From positions 1-39,757 of the IMG/VR virus record IMGVR_UViG_3300032326_000659: a stretch of 39,757 nt of DNA; one strand, written 5' to 3'. The position numbers and the translations under genes are program-made. Under the pieces are notes generated by a model. That model was not told the origin of the DNA and did no database searches. It worked only from the letters and a program-made list of their open reading frames with translations. The DNA is from a virus. Of the stretch, positions 38,799 through 39,757 are shown piece by piece. Position 1 is the stretch's first letter. Each line of letters starts with the position of its first letter.

Positions 38799-38998
38799 CA
38801 GAAAGGTTCCCGATCCCAATAGTTCGGGTTGATACCGCTACACACGGGACACAGATCTATTGGGCCGTGTTCACTGTCAAAGTGGTATGACCACCGATCC
38901 CGTTCTAGTTCTAACCGTGCCTGTGCCAGATCGCCGTAGGTAACGATAGGTGCCTCGCCTTTGCAGCGGTCACAGTACATACGAATCATTGGTGCCAT
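38798..38998 (-). CDS. Small zinc-ribbon-like protein
   Basis: The ATG at 38998 (MAPMIRMYCDRCKGEAP...) lies just after the previous gene's stop. CDRC near residue 9 and CPVC near residue 53 form a four-Cys site around a helical middle (LAQARLELERDRWSYHF). The layout (CxxC, helix, CxxC) suits a small zinc-binding regulator. Function not known. Confidence 0.65.
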   Translation of the reverse strand: MAPMIRMYCDRCKGEAPIVTYGDLAQARLELERDRWSYHFDSEHGPIDLCPVCSGINPNYWDREPF

Positions 38999-38999
38999 A

Positions 39000-39284
39000 T
39001 CAGTACCCTTGTTCCTTGCGTACCCGTTCAATAACCGATAGCACTAGCCCCACTCCAACGGCAAGGGTAGTGACCCATAGTACGGGTTCGTGAGCTAGTA
39101 GGGCACTAGTGAATATCAGTGTGAACCCTGCCCCTAGTTTCAATGATCGACGGTCACGGGCGGGGGGCATACCCCGCCTGGCACGCACGGCAGCGGTACG
39201 TTCCCGTATGTTGTCGGTGTCCGGCATTGGGGTGTTAGCCATACGGTACCTAACGGCGGGGTGATTAGGTGAATAGTTTCTCAT
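39000..39284 (-). CDS. Two-helix membrane protein
   Basis: The 94-residue protein has a basic, Pro-rich N-terminal half (IRERTAAVRARRGMPPARDRR) and two adjacent membrane segments (LGAGFTLIFTSALLAHE and LWVTTLAVGVGLVLSVI), ending basic (ERVRKEQGY). The N-terminal half probably lies in the cytoplasm. It overlaps the upstream gene by ATGA. It could act in superinfection exclusion or the host envelope; unproven. Confidence 0.65.
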   Translation of the reverse strand: MRNYSPNHPAVRYRMANTPMPDTDNIRERTAAVRARRGMPPARDRRSLKLGAGFTLIFTSALLAHEPVLWVTTLAVGVGLVLSVIERVRKEQGY

Positions 39285-39454
39285 TGGAATGTTCCCTCTA
39301 ATTCTGTTTCAATACCAAAAGAATCCATATCCCAACCGTAATAAGTTTTCATATTTTCTTTTGCTGTTGTTTCTGCTGTTTCTTCACTGTCTGCCATCAC
39401 GCAAGTAGTAAGTGTTACATAGTCACCATAAAAAGTGACGTTATACATATTCAT
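39281..39454 (-). CDS. Hypothetical 57-residue acidic protein
   Basis: I take the ATG at 39454 (MNMYNVTFYGDYVTL...) with an AAGGAG site nine nt upstream rather than an earlier frame start in the CAA repeat. The pattern is a beta-hairpin, a helix (DSEETAETTAKENMKTYYGW) and a strand ending ELEGTFQ, similar to small ferredoxin-like single domains. Function unknown. Confidence 0.65.
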   Translation of the reverse strand: MNMYNVTFYGDYVTLTTCVMADSEETAETTAKENMKTYYGWDMDSFGIETELEGTFQ

Positions 39455-39596
39455 TGTTGTTCTCCTTGTTGTTGTTGTTGTTGTTGTTTCGATCCCGTTC
39501 ACATACGGCACATAAAGATAGATCCCAATGGTGGGTTAGGTCAGAGAAAAAGAATGGCTCTCCGCAACCGTCACAGATAATGAGCTCCTGTATCAT
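39441..39596 (-). CDS. Small zinc-finger-like protein with poly-Asn tail
   Basis: The 51-residue protein starts at 39596 overlapping the previous stop (ATGA). It has CDGC at residues 8-11 and CAVC at 29-32, then a run of seven Asn encoded by the trinucleotide repeat, and ends overlapping the next start. The four-Cys ribbon suggests a metal-bound mini-domain. The poly-Asn tail is probably disordered. The repeat can also place a ribosome-binding site for the next gene. Confidence 0.6.
   Translation of the reverse strand: MIQELIICDGCGEPFFFSDLTHHWDLSLCAVCERDRNNNNNNNKENNNEYV
39466..39486. repeat. Trinucleotide repeat (TTG)7
   Basis: Seven tandem TTG units (CAA on the minus strand) encode the poly-Asn tail of the 39441-39596 gene. 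Repeat slippage would change the Asn count without shifting the frame. Confidence 0.85.
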
Positions 39597-39757
39597 TGCG
39601 CCACCTCCACAATGTCATCCAAATTGAATTGCCAATGATTACCGTCAGTGTCGATAATCTCATACCACCCTTGTACTGATCCGTTAGTCAGAGAATCTAG
39701 TGATTCCTTATCCAAGAATGGTGAACTGAATGAGTATTCATGGCGGGATATTTCTGA
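39593..39757 (-). CDS. Hypothetical protein, 5' end missing at the right edge
   Basis: The last 54 residues are visible (SEISRHEYSFSSPFLDKESLD... NLDDIVEVAQ). The pattern SFSSPFLD, VQGWYEIIDTDGNHWQF and a final acidic stretch suggests a small beta-rich protein. Its stop overlaps the next start. The start lies outside the window, unless the contig is circular, in which case an ATG at about position 53 could begin it. Confidence 0.55.
   Translation of the reverse strand, partial: SEISRHEYSFSSPFLDKESLDSLTNGSVQGWYEIIDTDGNHWQFNLDDIVEVAQ

Noticed and set aside
1-39757. Prophage or temperate lifestyle
   Set aside because: No integrase, excisionase, CI-like repressor or attachment site was recognised; the ribbon-helix-helix protein alone is not enough.

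Overview
The window looks like most of the genome of a short-tailed (podovirus-type) double-stranded DNA phage of an actinobacterium. The host assignment rests on a phage-encoded WhiB protein with four canonical cysteines, a secreted Rpf-like muralytic enzyme, and tandem TTGTCCACA boxes matching the actinobacterial DnaA-box consensus. Base composition is moderate rather than the high GC of soil actinobacteria, so an aquatic actinobacterial host is plausible; that is inference. The short-tail assignment rests on an N4-gp56-like capsid protein, large internal-virion-type proteins, neck and tail-stem candidates, and the absence of a tail tape measure or major tail tube gene.

Layout. Positions 1-2318 hold a leftward operon of small proteins plus a sliding-clamp-like protein. 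Three short tRNA-like RNA structures sit between its genes. Positions 2319-3343 are about 1 kb without a convincing gene and hold a leftward promoter, direct repeats, a G-rich strand-biased stretch and DnaA boxes, so this is the best origin candidate. From 3344 to 38461 everything reads rightward: a DpdA/TGT-like base-exchange enzyme, large terminase, portal, four internal virion candidates, scaffold and major capsid protein, then a UUCG-loop terminator at 18071-18101. Next come two glycosyltransferases, collagen-like fibres, a tail-fibre chaperone, a neck protein and a tail-stem protein. The lysis region at 28311-30837 has several membrane proteins and an M15-type endolysin. A second promoter at 31284 starts an early-type operon: YqaJ-type exonuclease, Rad52-like annealing protein, ribbon-helix-helix protein, Holliday-junction-type nuclease, Rpf-like enzyme, HNH nuclease, SSB, C5 cytosine methyltransferase and WhiB. 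A hairpin at 38465-38502 separates this from leftward small genes that run to the right edge.

How the genes fit together. DNA metabolism appears to be host-based replication (clamp, SSB, DnaA boxes) plus a recombination module (exonuclease, annealing protein, junction nuclease). DNA protection appears twofold, by the methyltransferase and possibly by 7-deazaguanine insertion. No DNA polymerase, helicase, primase, RNA polymerase or integrase is visible. Both window edges cut leftward genes, so I cannot tell whether the window is a whole circularised genome or lacks a segment.

The observation I consider most novel is the family of three 48-49 nt tRNA-like elements. Each has a paired acceptor-like stem, a 13-nt hairpin and a T-arm but no anticodon arm. 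Each sits just after a stop codon, and each is followed after ACT by a stem-loop leading to the next gene.
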